Origin: Antennarius striatus
Taxonomy: Eukaryota > Chordata > Actinopteri > Lophiiformes > Antennariidae
Direction of reading: 5' to 3'
Length of the DNA: 64,000 bases
Assembly (NCBI RefSeq): GCF_040054535.1
Contig: NC_090798.1
Location: 2,960,501-3,024,500, forward strand
Part shown: piece by piece, positions 23,451-35,770 of the stretch
How the letters are laid out: each line of letters begins with the position of its first letter
How positions within the stretch are numbered: the first letter of the stretch is position 1
Translations under genes and position numbers: made by a program
The notes under the pieces: generated by a model
Told to the model about the DNA's origin: nothing
The model's database searches: none
The model's input: the letters and a program-made list of their open reading frames with translations, nothing else

Positions 23451-24845
23451 GTGACGGTGGGGGAGAAGGCCACCGAGCAAAGTAACATGAACGAAGTTGC
23501 GAGAATGATTGCAGTAAATGTTAATTCTAGGAACCATTACACTGATCTGTGAGATTGATTTGTGAAAATTACAGGACATAAATGTTTTAATAATTTAGTT
23601 TATTGTCCTGGTTCTATTTGGTTGAATTCTTTCTTATTGGATTCCTTTGTGTGTGTCTTTTCAACATACCCTATACATGTCTTAAACAGAGGATAGATCT
23701 GATAAGATCAGGTTTACAATTAGTATCTGACTTCGAGACATTATATGTCAGCTGTCTATCTTTCTCCAGGTAGACCTCTGCATATATGTTTTTATTAGCC
23801 ATGTATTTATGTTATTTCTAATACATTCACAGCGTCTTCATTCAAGAGGAGAAATTTTCTTCAATTTACCCATCTGTATTGGTAGATCAATTGCTTTTCA
23901 CCTGGATTTGCTCCATAATGCTGGGTCTCCCTTTTCTATTGCTGAAGTTACACAGTACCATTGGTTATGAAATGTGAATGAGTGAATATGGTGTTGTTGA
24001 CATAATTGAGGACTATATCATAGAATCTTTTCACGATAGGAAAAAAACAATAATTAATCACATTTTGATTAACACAAACATTTTTTGTCATATATCTTTA
24101 GTGACTTCTGAGAATTTTGCAGTTTTTACCTTAACTCTATGAAAAAATGATAAGGACATTGACTCTCTTTCAACGTTACAATTCAGAGATGTCGCTTTGG
24201 TCAAGTTAACAGACCAGAACGACAGTGTTCTTCAAACTGAGCGTGATCAAATAGTAAACTTAGATCAGGAGAGCCATTTGCTCCTCAAGGCTTAAATTAG
24301 TTACTGTACATCACATCAAATTTAGATATACTGATGTATGTATTTATGAAATTAAATCATTAATGTAGCTAATCTATTGCAGTTATTAAAAATATTAAAA
24401 TATCAGTGATTTCATATTAAATGCAAAATATCTCATGACTGTTTTAATACATTCTTCTTCTGAGCCAGAAGTGGCCCCACCCCCACCAAGGACCAGAATC
24501 ATGATTTTTAAATGAGAGTTGAAGACAGACGGCACAAAACTGAGATTCACCATTGATCTTTATTGTTTGCAAGTAATTATCAGGATTAACAGAAATGACA
24601 GGAGAGGCAGGTGTTATCTAACTTTTACAGTCCAGTAACACATTGATCTTCTCTTAGTTAACATCTCTAATATCACTTCACCACATCCTCCACCATGACA
24701 CTTCCTGTTGCAGCAAAAGCACAAAGATGCCAGAGGAAAAATATAGGAATTCCTCTTAAAGCCGAGATTAGTAATTTCATATTTTATATTATTTGCCGGA
24801 AAAAAAGCTTTTTTTTGTAATTATCAATCAGGAGTCATGAAATAA

Positions 24846-25785
24846 TTAGGCCCCTTTGATCAGAAAACCGCTGAAGGTGGTAACGCTGTCGGCGGCATAC
24901 ACATGACATTCAGCGGGCAGCTGCACAAACACCTTGTCGCCTGCTTCCAGCTGCAGGGTTGCTGAATTTCCTGCGTTGTCAATGATGGTAGAAGCACCGA
25001 TCTTGTCATCATATGCTCTGACAATGAGGTCATGGTTCTTTATCAGGTTCAGCCCAGTTTTATGTTGTTTACTAGCATGATAGGAGAAGGTGAAGAAGTA
25101 ATAGCCTTGAGCAGGAGCTGTGAAGATTCCTGTGAAACAAAATACAATTTATCACTTCAGTTTATCAAATGAAGTCACGTTGAGGTGTTTCTCCGTTAAA
25201 AGAAGAATTGGCCCCTTCACAGTGTGATGTATTTACCTGAGGTGGCATCATAGTTTCCACCAATGTTTGTGATCGCTGTGTTGAAGACCAGAGTTCGGTC
25301 TGAGGTAAAGGGTCCATAATAGCCACCCCTGTCTGCCACTGCAGTGAACATTACTTTGTCACCTATAAGAAACAAAACATTATCAACAATTCAATTTTAT
25401 CAAGTAAAAACTTTGTTGAAATTAGTTAAATAGTCTGTAATGGATTCATTGATGTAGATAGAATTGATCTATTTTCATATTAATCCATGCTAAAGTGAGC
25501 AACCTTTGAGCTATGATTTTTTTTCTTTACGTTATGTCATTTCTGTAGCACCGCTTATTTAAAGCTGCTTTGAAAAAATGAGAATATCCATGAAGAACAA
25601 CATGAATTAAACTTTGATACACCTCATCTGGGAACTTTCTTGTAATGGAAACATTTATTTCAATAACTCCAGTGATTCCATTCTGTGGTTCAATATTGTC
25701 TATGCCTTCAATCAGCAACTCATAAAAGTTGTTATTTTCTGATCCCTTCATTGAAGCATAAATAATGTGTCCTCTACATACCCAT
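24846..25785 (-). CDS. C1q-domain protein, gene 8 (array B, unit 1)
   Basis: Minus-strand exons 25782-25785, 25237-25362 and 24846-25129 encode 137 aa. MGDKVMFTAVADRGGYYG opens the protein. The core has FNTAITNIGGNYDATSG, IFTAPAQGYYFFTFSYHAS, KTGLNLIKNHDLIVRAYDDK, DNAGNSATLQLEAGDKVFVQLP, AECHVYAADSVTTFSGF and a C-terminus LIKGA. Relative to array A, the cysteine before DNAGN is replaced by isoleucine-isoleucine, leaving a single cysteine (AEC). The basic-to-acidic swap PANC to PAEC is typical of this array. Plus-strand TTTATT at 24559-24564 gives an AATAAAGATC signal like that of array A. A 20-nt stretch of the 3' region present in the other units is missing here. Confidence 0.9.
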
Positions 25786-25879
25786 CTCTGATGTTGATCA
25801 GTTGTGTTGGGATGGTCGGCTGGTTGTCGTGAGTCTTCACTTCACCTCAAAGTTGTGATGCACACAGTCCCTGTCGCTG

Positions 25880-25958
25880 CTTTTATATCGGTTGACCATC
25901 TGAATTTAAGGAGGTGGGAACACATCATGGGTGTATTTCTACATACAATTCTCAAGAA
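25880..25958 (-). promoter_or_regulatory. Promoter of C1q gene 8
   Basis: On the minus strand the TATA element GATATAAAAGCAGCGACAGG has its core at 25,880-25,887, about 100 nt before the ATG. TTCTTGAGAA, a perfect TTC-N4-GAA palindrome, is at 25,949-25,958, some 60 nt further upstream. Confidence 0.6.
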
Positions 25959-26933
25959 AATTTGGGCTTGGTTTGGACCTATGTGGAAAGCACATTGCAA
26001 AATCGTTCTGGGCATTGACTCATAGCTTTAAAAAATACAAATAAAAAATAAATGATAGAATGACCACCAAAATTTGAGGGAAATATTTGCATTTGTTGTG
26101 TATGTTATACAGACACTAACGTTATTGGTTGCTGACCTATAGGACTTGTATTAACAATCTATAAAATCTTTCTGTGTACAAAAGATTGAATTAAGAAACA
26201 AAATTATTTAACACATGATTGAAAAACTATGAGGTCACTTGCATGGTCGTTGAAACAATGGCATAAATGCCATAAATTAGGAAAATAAAGTCCAGTCAAT
26301 AAAAATACCCACACATGCACGACTCTAGATGTCCCACTACTGTTTCAGATTTTGGATCTCTGGAGCAAAACAGGGGGAAATGGAGAGACTGTACTGTACT
26401 GGTGTTTAAATTCCAAACTGTAAAAGTAATGGAGGATGAGGCACCAGACTAGGATTACCAGTTGTATCTTCAGAGGATTGCCAAAAAATATCAAATATTA
26501 TTATATATTATGTAGGGCTGGTTATTTCTGTTCATTATATAGTTGTACTGTGTGTATTAAAGAAAAATTAAAGAAGAATAACTAGATACAATGCAATACA
26601 AATTTTGATTAATCAGGACAAAATACACTTGATCATTTTTAACCCAATGATCTGCCCTTTGATGCAATGACCCAAAGAGCTGTGTAAAATTCAGGAAGCA
26701 ACATTATACAGTCATGTATGTTGACCTTTACAGAAATGCAACTGCTGTTGCACAGCACAAAGGAGTTTCTGTGGAAATCACTTAGGAGGTAACAGATTAG
26801 GAGGTAACTTCACCAGAATACAGGAAACACAAATATTTTTGCAAACATATCCGACATGTTGTCATATCGTCTCATGTTTGCATGATCAAGTAAAGCATGA
26901 TACAAGTTTAACTGAACACAGAATGTGTTTTCA

Positions 26934-27282
26934 TCCATCCATCTTCCCCTGCGTTATCCACCACAGCGGGTCACGGGGAGCTGGAGCCTATCCCAGCTGG
27001 CATAGGGCGTAAGGCGGGGGACACTCCGGGCGCGACGCCAGTGCGCCAGGGAGCCACAAACAAAGACAGACAACCACACGCACACACTCACTCCTACGGG
27101 CAATTTGGGACCGGCCAATGAAGCTGAAGCGCATGCTTTTGGAGGTGGGAGGAGGCCGGAGAACCCGGAGAGAACCCACACAGACACGGGGAGAACATGC
27201 AAACTCTGCACAGAGCGGGACGCGAACCCAGACCCGCCATGTTGTGTGGCGACAGCGCTACCCACTGCACCACAATGACGCC
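26934..27282 (-). mobile_element. tRNA-derived SINE, copy 1
   Basis: On the minus strand it begins with a pol III A box-like GGTGCAGTGGGTAGCGC (about 27,255-27,273), followed by a B box-like GGGTTCGCGTCCC (27,217-27,229). The conserved body has AGCATGCGCTTC and GGGATAGGCTCCAGCTCC, and a GGATGGATGGA tail ends it. The element is bounded by an 11-bp direct repeat ATGTGTTTTCA at 26,923-26,933 and 27,283-27,293. Paralogous spacers at 23,115, 36,345 and 42,280 are empty at this point, which confirms insertion. Confidence 0.82.
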
Positions 27283-27968
27283 ATGTGTTTTCAACATTTT
27301 TATAAAATGTTTTCTGTACAGGTGTTCAGGTTGTGAAGTAGAAAGAACCCAGTTTGTGTGAGAAGAATGATGATGTTGTTGTGATTAAATTGTGTTAATC
27401 TGGGTGGGCTTATATAAGCAATTTGCTTCAGCCCAGTCCTTTTTTTGGTTATTATCAATACAATTGAATTTTTTTTTTAATGTGAAAAATAACCAATTTA
27501 TTGTAGTTATTAAAAATAATGAATATCAGTGATTTCATATTAAATGTTTATTGAATATTATTCATTCTTCTTCGGTACAAGAAGTGGCCCCACCCCCACC
27601 AAGGACCACAATCATGATTTTTAAGTCAGACGACACAAAACTGAGATTCACCATTGATCTTTATTGTTTGCAAGCAATTATCAGGATTAACAGAAATGAC
27701 AGGAGAGGCAGGTGTTATCTAACTTTTCTTTGTGCGGTCAAGACATTTTACAGTCCAGTAACACATTGATCTTCTCTTAGTTAACATCTCTAATATCACT
27801 TCACCACATCCTCCACCATGACACTTCCTGTTGCAGCAAAAGCACAAAGATGCCAGAGGAAAAATATAGGAATTCCTCTTAAAGCCGAGATTAGTAATTT
27901 CATATTTTATATTATTTGCCGGAAAAAAAGCTTTTTTTTGTAATTATCAATCAGGAGTCATGAAATAA

Positions 27969-28910
27969 TTAGGCCCCTTTGATCAGAAAACCGCTGAAGG
28001 TGGTAACGCTGTCGGCGGCATACACATGACATTCAGCGGGCAGCTGCACAAACACCTTGTCGCCTGCTTCCAGCTGCAGGGTTGCTGAATTTCCTGCGTT
28101 GTCAATGATGGTAGAAGCACCGATCTTGTCATTAAATGCTCTGACAATGAGGTCATGGTTCTTTATCAGGTTCAGCCCAGTTTTATGTTGTTTACTAGCA
28201 TGATAGGAGAAGGTGAAGAAGTAATAGCCTTGAGCAGGAGCTGTGAAGATTCCTGTAAAACAAAATACAATTTATATCTTCAGTTTATCAAATGAAGTCA
28301 CGTTGAGGTGTTTCTCCGTTAAAAGAAGAATTGGCCCCTTCACAGTGTGATGTATTTACCTGAGGTGGGATCATAGTTTCCACCAATGTTTGTGATCGCT
28401 GTGTTGAAGACCAGAGTTCGGTCTGAGGTAAAGGGTCCATAATAGCCACCGCTGTCTGCCACTGCAGTGAACATTACTTTGTCACCTATAAGAAACAAAA
28501 CATTATCAACAATTCAATTTTATCAAGCAAAAACTTTGTTGAAATTAGTTAAATAGTCTGTAATGGAGTCATTGATGTAGATAGAATTGACCTATTTTCA
28601 TATTAATCCATGCTAAAGTGAGCAACCTTTGAGCTATGATTTTTTTTTTCTTTACGTTATGTCATTTCTGTAGCACCGCTTATTTGAAGCTGCTTTGAAA
28701 AAATGAGAATATCCATGAAGAACAACATGAATTAAACTTCGATACACCTCATCTGGGAACTTTCTTGTCATGGAAACATTTATTTCAATAACTCCAGTGA
28801 TTCCATTCTGTGGTTCAATATTGTCAATGCCTTCAATCAGCAACTCATAAAAGTTGTTATTTTCTGATCCCTTCATTGAAGCATAAATAATGTGTCCTCT
28901 ACATACCCAT
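27969..28910 (-). CDS. C1q-domain protein, gene 9 (array B, unit 2)
   Basis: Minus-strand exons 28907-28910, 28360-28485 and 27969-28252 encode 137 aa. Differences from gene 8: arginine to serine in ADSGGYYG, alanine to proline in YDPTSG, and RAFNDK in place of RAYDDK. DNAGNSATL is retained. Candidate signal at 27660-27665. The promoter keeps the TATA element (29,005-29,012), but the upstream palindrome is damaged to TTTTTGAGAA on the minus strand. Confidence 0.9.
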
Positions 28911-30067
28911 CTCTGATGTTGATCAGTTGTGTTGGGATGGTCGGCTGGTTGTCGTGAGTCTTCACTTCACCTCAAAGTTGTGATGCACACAGTCCCTGTC
29001 GCTGCTTTTATATCAGTTGACCATCTGAATTTAAGGAGGTGGGAACACATCATGGGTGTATTTCTACATACAATTCTCAAAAAACTTGGGCTTGGTTTGG
29101 ACCTATGTGGAAAGCACATTGCAAAATCGTTCTGGGCATTGGCTCATAGCTTTAAAAAATACAAATAAAAAATAAATGATAGAATGACCACCAAAATTTG
29201 AGGGAAATATTTGCATTTGTTGTGTATGTTATACAGACACTAACGTTATTGGTTGCTCACCTATAGGATGTGTATTAACAATCTATAAAATCTTTCTGTG
29301 TACAAAAGATTGAATTAAGAAACAAAATTATTTAACACATGATTGAAAAACTATGACTCAAACCGAGGTCACTTGCATGGTCGTTGAAACAATGGCATAA
29401 ATGCCATAAATTAGGAAAATAAAGTCCAGTCAATAAAAATACCCACACATGCACGACTCTAGATGTCCCACTACTGTTTCAGATTTTGGATCTCTGGAGC
29501 AAAACAGGGGGAAATGGAGAGACTGTACTGTACTGGTGTTTAAATTCCAAACTGTAAAAGTAATGGAGGATGAGGCACCAGACTAGGATTACCAGTTGTA
29601 TCTTCAGAGGATTGCCAAAAAATATCAAATATTATTATATATTATGTAGGGCTGGTTATTTCTGTTCATAATATAGCTGTACTGTATGTATTAAAGAAAA
29701 ATTAAAGAAGAATAACTACATACAATGCAATACAAATTTTGATTAATCAGGACAAAATACACTTGATCATTTTTAACCTAATGATCTGCCCTTTGATGCA
29801 ATGACCCAAAGAGCTGTGTAAAATTCAGGAAGCAACATTATACAGTCATGTATGTTGACCTTTACAGAAATGCAACTGCTGTTGCACAGCACAAAGGAGT
29901 TTCTGTGGAAATAACTTAGGAGGTAACAGATTAGGAGGTAACTTCACCAGAATACAGGAAACACAAATATTTTTGCAAACATATCCGACATGTTGTCATA
30001 TCGTCTCATGTTTGCATGATCAAGTAAAGCATGATACAAGTTTAACTGAACACAGAATGTGTTTTCA

Positions 30068-30416
30068 TCCATCCATCTTCCCCTGCGTTATCCACCACAG
30101 CGGGTCACGGGGAGCTGGAGCCTATCCCAGCTGGCATAGGGCGTAAGGCGGGGGACACTCCGGGCGCGACGCCAGTGCGCCAGGGAGCCACAAACAAAGA
30201 CAGACAACCACACGCACACACTCACTCCTACGGGCAATTTGGGACAGGCCAATGAAGCTGAAGTGCATGCTTTTGGAGGTGGGAGGAGGCCGGAGAACCC
30301 GGAGAGAACCCACACAGACACGGGGAGAACATGCAAACTCTGCACAGAGCGGGACGCGAACCCAGACCCGCCATGTTGTGTGGCGACAGGGCTACCTACT
30401 GCACCACCATGACGCC
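30068..30416 (-). mobile_element. tRNA-derived SINE, copy 2
   Basis: Unit copy of the SINE at 26,934, with the same flanking 11-bp repeat at 30,057-30,067 and 30,417-30,427. Few substitutions separate it from copy 1, consistent with spread by tandem duplication and not by new insertion. Confidence 0.82.
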
Positions 30417-31100
30417 ATGTGTTTTCAACATTTTTATAAAATGTTTTCTGTACAGGTGTTCAGGTTGTGAAGTAGAAAGAACCCAGTTTGTGTGAAAAGA
30501 ATGTTGATGTTGTTGTGATTAAATCGTGTTAATCTGGGTGGGTTTATATAAGCAATTTGCTTCAGCCCAGTCCTTTTTTGGTTATTATCAATACAATTGA
30601 ATTTTTTTTTTAATGTGAAAAATAACCAATTTATTGTAGTTATGAAAAATAATGAATATCAGTGATTTCATATTAAATGTTTATTAAATATTATTCATTC
30701 TTCTTCGGTACAAGAAGTGGCCCCACCCCCACCAAGGACCACAATCATGATTTTTAAGTCAGACGACACAAAACTGAGATTCACCATTGATCTTTATTGT
30801 TTGCAAGCAATTATCAGGATTAACAGAAATGACAGGAGAGGCAGGTGTTATCTAACTTTTCTTTGTGCGGTCAAGACATTTTACAGTCCAGTAACACATT
30901 GATCTTCTCTTAGTTAACATCTCTAATATCACTTCACCACATCCTCCACCATGACACTTCCTGTTGCAGCAAAAGCACAAAGATGCCAGAGGAAAAATAT
31001 AGGAATTCCTCTTAAAGCCGAGATTAGTAATTTCATATTTTATATTATTTGCCGGAAAAAAAGCTTTTTTTGTGATAATCAATCGGGAGTCATGAAATAA

Positions 31101-31905
31101 TTAGGCCCCTTTGATCAGAAAACCACTGAAGGTGGTAACGCTGTTGGCGGCATACACATGACATTCAGCGGGCAGCTGAACAAACACCTTGTCTCCTGCT
31201 TCCAGCTGCAGGGTTGCTGCATTTCCTGCGTTGTCAATGATGGTAGAAGCACCGATCTTGTCATCATATGCTCTGACAATGAGGTCATGGTTCTTTATCA
31301 GGTTCAGCCCAGTTTTATGTTGTTTACTAGCATGATAGGAGAAGGTGAAGAAGTAATAGCCTTGAGCAGGAGCTGTGAAGATTCCTGTGAAACAAAATAC
31401 AATTTATCACTTCAGTTTATCAAATGAAGTCACGTTGAGGTGTTTCTCCGTTAAAAGAAGAATTGTTCCCTTCACAGTGTGATGTATTTACCTGAGGTGG
31501 GATCATAGTTTCCACCAATGTTTGTGATCGCTGTGTTGAAGACCAGAGTTCGGTCTGAGGTAAAGGGTCCATAATAGCCACCCCTGTCTGCCACTGCAGT
31601 GAACATTACTTTGTCACCTACAAGAAACAAAACATTATCAACAATTTCAATTTTATCAAGCAAAAGGTTTGTTGTAATTAACTTAAATACTGTATCTATT
31701 AAATTTATATAGTGTTTTTTAGTCAAATAGTCTGTAATGGAGTCATTGATGTAGACTGCTGGGGGAAAAAAACAGAGGATCCATGAAGAACAACATTAAT
31801 TAAACATTCATTCTATTCATTAGAAATAATATTGTCTTCACTGTAAAAGTTGTTCTTTTACGATCCCATCATTGAGCATAGATAGAGTCTCCTCTACATA
31901 CCCAT
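31101..31905 (-). CDS. C1q-domain protein, gene 10 (array B, unit 3)
   Basis: Minus-strand exons 31902-31905, 31492-31617 and 31101-31384 encode 137 aa. It combines YDPTSG with RAYDDK and DNAGNAATL, and has AANSVTTF in place of AADSVTTF. Intron 1 is 284 nt, shorter than in genes 8, 9 and 11 and like that of gene 12: both lack most of the stretch that is open in genes 8 and 9. Signal at 30793-30798, TATA element at 32,000-32,007. Confidence 0.9.
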
Positions 31906-33052
31906 CTCTGATGTTGATCAGTTGTGTTGGGATGGTCGGCTGGTTGTCGTGAGTCTTCACTTCACCTCAAAGTTGTGATGCACACAGTCCCTGTCGCTGC
32001 TTTTATATCGGTTGACCATCTGAATTTAAGGAGGTGGGAACACATCATGGGTGTATTTCTACATACAATTCTCAAAAAACTTGGGCTTGGTTTGGACCTA
32101 TGTGGAAAGCACATTGCAAAATCGTTCTGGGCATTGGCTCATAGCTTTAAAAAATACAAATAAAAAATAAATGATAGAATGACCACCAAAATTTGAGGGA
32201 AATATTTGCATTTGTTGTGTATGTTATACAGACACTAACGGTATTGGTTGCTCACATATAGGATGTGTATTAACAATCTATAAAATCTTTCTGTGTACAA
32301 AAGATTGAATTAAGAAACAAAATTATTTAACACATGATTGAAAAACTATGAGGTCACTTGCATGGTCGTTGAAACAATGGCATAAATGCCATAAATTAGG
32401 AAAATAAAGTCCAGTCAATAAAAATACCCACACATGCACGACTCTAGATGTCCCACTACTGTTTCAGATTTTGGATCTCTGGAGCAAAACAGGGGGAAAT
32501 GGAGAGACTGTACTGTACTGGTGTTTAAATTCCAAACTGTAAAAGTAATGGAGGATGAGGCACCAGACTAGGATTACCAGTTGTATCTTCAGAGGATTGC
32601 CAAAAAATATCAAATATTATTATATATTATGTAGGGCTGGTTATTTCTGTTCATTATATAGTTGTACTGTGTGTATTAAAGAAAAATTAAAGAAGAATAA
32701 CTAGATACAATGCAATACAAATTTTGATTAATCAGGACAAAATACACTTGATCATTTTTAACCCAATGATCTGCCCTTTGATGCAATGACCCAAAGAGCT
32801 GTGTAAAATTCAGGAAGCAACATTATACAGTCATGTATGTTGACCTTTACAGAAATGCAACTGCTGTTGCACAGCACAAAGGAGTTTCTGTGGAAATCAC
32901 TTAGGAGGTAACAGATTAGGAGGTAACTTCACCAGAATACAGGAAACACAAATATTTTTGCAAACATATCCGACATGTTGTCATATCGTCTCATGTTTGC
33001 ATGATCAAGTAAAGCATGATACAAGTTTAACTGAACACAGAATGTGTTTTCA

Positions 33053-33402
33053 TCCATCCATCTTCCCCTGCGTTTATCCACCACAGCGGGTCACGGGGAG
33101 CTGGAGCCTATCCCAGCTGGCATAGGGCGTAAGGCGGGGGACACTCCGGGCGCGACGCCAGTGCGCCAGGGAGCCACAAACAAAGACAGACAACCACACG
33201 CACACACTCACTCCTACGGGCAATTTGGGACAGGCCAATGAAGCTGAAGTGCATGCTTTTGGAGGTGGGAGGAGGCCGGAGAACCCGGAGAGAACCCACA
33301 CAGACACGGGGAGAACATGCAAACTCTGCACAGAGCGGGACGCGAACCCAGACCCGCCATGTTGTGTGGCGACAGGGCTACCCACTGCACCACCATGACG
33401 CC
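33053..33402 (-). mobile_element. tRNA-derived SINE, copy 3
   Basis: Third unit copy, bounded by the 11-bp repeat at 33,042-33,052 and 33,403-33,413. The plus-strand CCTGCGTTTATCC shows one extra T relative to the other two copies. Confidence 0.82.
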
Positions 33403-34087
33403 ATGTGTTTTCAACATTTTTATAAAATGTTATCTGTACAGGTGTTCAGGTTGTGAAGTAGAAAGAACCCAGTTTGTGTGAAAAGAATGATGATGTTGCT
33501 GTGATTAAATTGTGTTAATCTGGGAGGGCTTATATAAGCAATTTGCTTCAGCCCAGTCCTTTTTTTGGTTATTATCAATACAATTGAATTTTTTTTTTAA
33601 TGTGAAAAATAACCAATTTATTGTAGTTATTAAAAATAATGAATATCAGTGATTTCATATTAAATGTTTATTAAATATTATTCATTCTTCTTCGGTACAA
33701 GAAGTGGCCCCACCCCCACCAAGGACCACAATCATGATTTTTAAGTCAGACGACACAAAACTGAGATTCACCATTGATCTTTATTGTTTGCAAGCAATTA
33801 TCAGGATTAACAGAAATGACAGGAGAGGCAGGTGTTATCTAACTTTTCTTTGTGCGGTCAAGACATTTTACAGTCCAGTAACACATTGATCTTCTCTTAG
33901 TTAACATCTCTAATATCACTTCACCACATCCTCCACCATGACACTTCCTGTTGCAGCAAAAGCACAAAGATGCCAGAGGAAAAATATAGGAATTTCCCTT
34001 AAAGCCGAGATTAGTAATGTCATATTTTATATTATTTGCCGGAAAAAAAGCTTTTTTTGTAATTATCAATCGGGAGTCATGAAATAA

Positions 34088-35027
34088 TTAGGCCCCTTTG
34101 ATCAGAAAACCACTGAAGGTGGTAACGCTGTCGGCGGCATACACATGACATTCAGCGGGCAGCTGCACAAACACCTTGTCGCCTGCTTCCAGCTGCAGGG
34201 TTGCTGCATTTCCTGCGTTGTCAATGATGGTAGAAGCACCGATCTTGTCATTAAATGCTCTGACAATGAGGTCATGGTTCTTTATCAGGTTCAGCCCGGT
34301 TTTATGTTGTTTACTAGCATGATAGGAGAAGGTGAAGAAGTAATAGCCTTGAGCAGGAGCTGTGAAGATTCCTGTGAAACAAAATACAATTTATCACTTC
34401 AGTTTATCAAATGAAGTCACGTTGAGGTGTTTCTCCTTTAAAAGAAGAATTGGCCCCTTCACAGTGTGATGTATTTACCTGAGGTGGCATCATAGTTTCC
34501 ACCAATGTTTGTGATCGCTGTGTTGAAGACCAGAGTTCGGTCTGAGGTAAAGGGTCCATAATAGCCACCCCTGTCTGCCACTGCAGTGAACATTACTTTG
34601 TCACCTATAAGAAACAAAACATTATCAACAATTCAATTTTATCAAGTAAAAACTTTGTTGAAATTAGTTAAATAGTCTGTAATGGAGTCATTGGTGTAGA
34701 TAGAATTGATCTATTTTCATATTAATCCATGCTAAAGTGAGCAACCTTTGAGGTATGATTTTTTTTCTTTACGTTATGTCATTTCTGTAGCACCGCTTAT
34801 TTAAAGCTGCTTTGAAAAGATGAGAATATCCATGAAGAACAACATGAATTAAACTTCGATACACCTCATCTGGGAACTTTCTTGTAATGGAAACATTTAT
34901 TTCAATAACTCCAGTGATTCCATTCTATGGTTCAATATTGTCTATGCCTTCAATCAGCAACTCATAAAAGTTGTTATTTTCTGATCCCTTCATTGAAGCA
35001 TAAATAATGTGTCCTCTACATACCCAT
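34088..35027 (-). CDS. C1q-domain protein, gene 11 (array B, unit 4)
   Basis: Minus-strand exons 35024-35027, 34479-34604 and 34088-34371 encode 137 aa. Diagnostic sites are YDATSG, RAFNDK and DNAGNAATL. This is the fourth of the possible combinations, so the copies form a mosaic. Signal at 33780-33785. The promoter has its TATA element at 35,121-35,128 and an intact TTCTTGAGAA further upstream (about 35,190). Confidence 0.9.
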
Positions 35028-35673
35028 CTCTGATGTTGATCAGTTGTGTTGGGATGGTCGCTGGTTGTCGTGAGTCTTCACTTCACCTCAAAGTTGTGAT
35101 GCACACAGTCCCTGTCGCTGCTTTTATATCGGTTGACCATCTGAATTTAAGGAGGTGGGAACACATCATGGGTGTATTTCTACATACAATTCTCAAGAAA
35201 ACTTGGGCTTGGTTTGGACCTATGTGGAAAGCACATTGCAAAATCTATCTGGGCATTGACTCATAGCTTTAAAAGAGTCAATTTTAAGAATAAATGGTAA
35301 AATGATCAAAAAATTTGAGGGAAATATTTACATTTGATGTGTGTGCTACATACATGCTAACCTTATTGGTTGCTTACTTATAGGACTTGTATTAACAAAC
35401 CATAAAATTTTTTCCATGCAGATAAGATTGAATTAAGAACCAAAATTAAAACATAATTGCAAAAACCAAGACTCAAACCCAGGTCACTTGCATGAAAGTC
35501 AACATTTCGCAATCATCGATCCAAGATTTTTGTCTGCTCTTTCAACAAAGGTTCAACGATTTATATTGCAATATTCCTAATTCAGAAATATGAAATGCAG
35601 AAAAAACATGAAATTCACATGTGTTCTGTCAGAGATGGTGTTTTTGTTCAAATAAATGATTGATAACTATATA

Positions 35674-35770
35674 GGAATCCCTCGTTACTCACGGTTGATA
35701 CGTTCCAGGACCACCCATGAAAAAATGAAATTTCGTAATATAGCAACGAACTATTTATTTTGTTATGTAT
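35674..35770. mobile_element. Possible DNA-transposon relic
   Basis: A stretch reading AATCCCTCGTTACTCACGG, then GATACGTTCCAGGACCACCC and TTCGTAATATAGCAACGAAC, resembles a recurrent non-autonomous fish element with a CCTCG-start. It interrupts spacer sequence that is continuous in other units. No terminal repeats or target duplication could be delimited. Confidence 0.3.

Larger units (their letters stand above)
21120..24480. repeat. Gene-less relic of an array B-type unit
   Basis: Landmarks of array B flanks occur in order without any C1q exon: the GACCAGAACGACAGTGTTCTTC segment (about 21,320), the GGAGGTGGGAACACATCATGG upstream flank (21,480-21,660) and the GATCTGCCCTTTGATACAATGACC segment (22,845). 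The GAATGTGTTTTCAATATTTTTATAAA segment follows (23,115). The GACCAGAACGACAGTG segment appears again at 24,210, and the stretch around TTTTTATTAGCCATGTATTTATG is repeated at 21,150 and 23,788. The region looks like a unit from which the gene was deleted, with some internal duplication. Confidence 0.6.
24480..35280 (-). repeat. C1q tandem array B: about 3.1 kb unit
   Basis: The marker GTGGCCCCACCCCCACC recurs near 24,470, 27,583, 30,716 and 33,704. First-exon start codons fall at 25,785, 28,910, 31,905 and 35,027, so periods are 3,125, 2,995 and 3,122 nt. Units share the gene, its promoter, 1 kb of upstream spacer, a full SINE and a 3' flank. The shorter third unit lacks a stretch of intron 1. 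The last unit loses similarity beyond about 35,280, where older, more diverged copies of the same spacer continue to ~36,500. Confidence 0.92.

Noticed and set aside
26954-27336. Overlapping open frames on both strands within the SINE, repeated in three units
   Set aside because: They follow GC-rich SINE sequence with tRNA-like boxes and are repeated only because the unit is duplicated.
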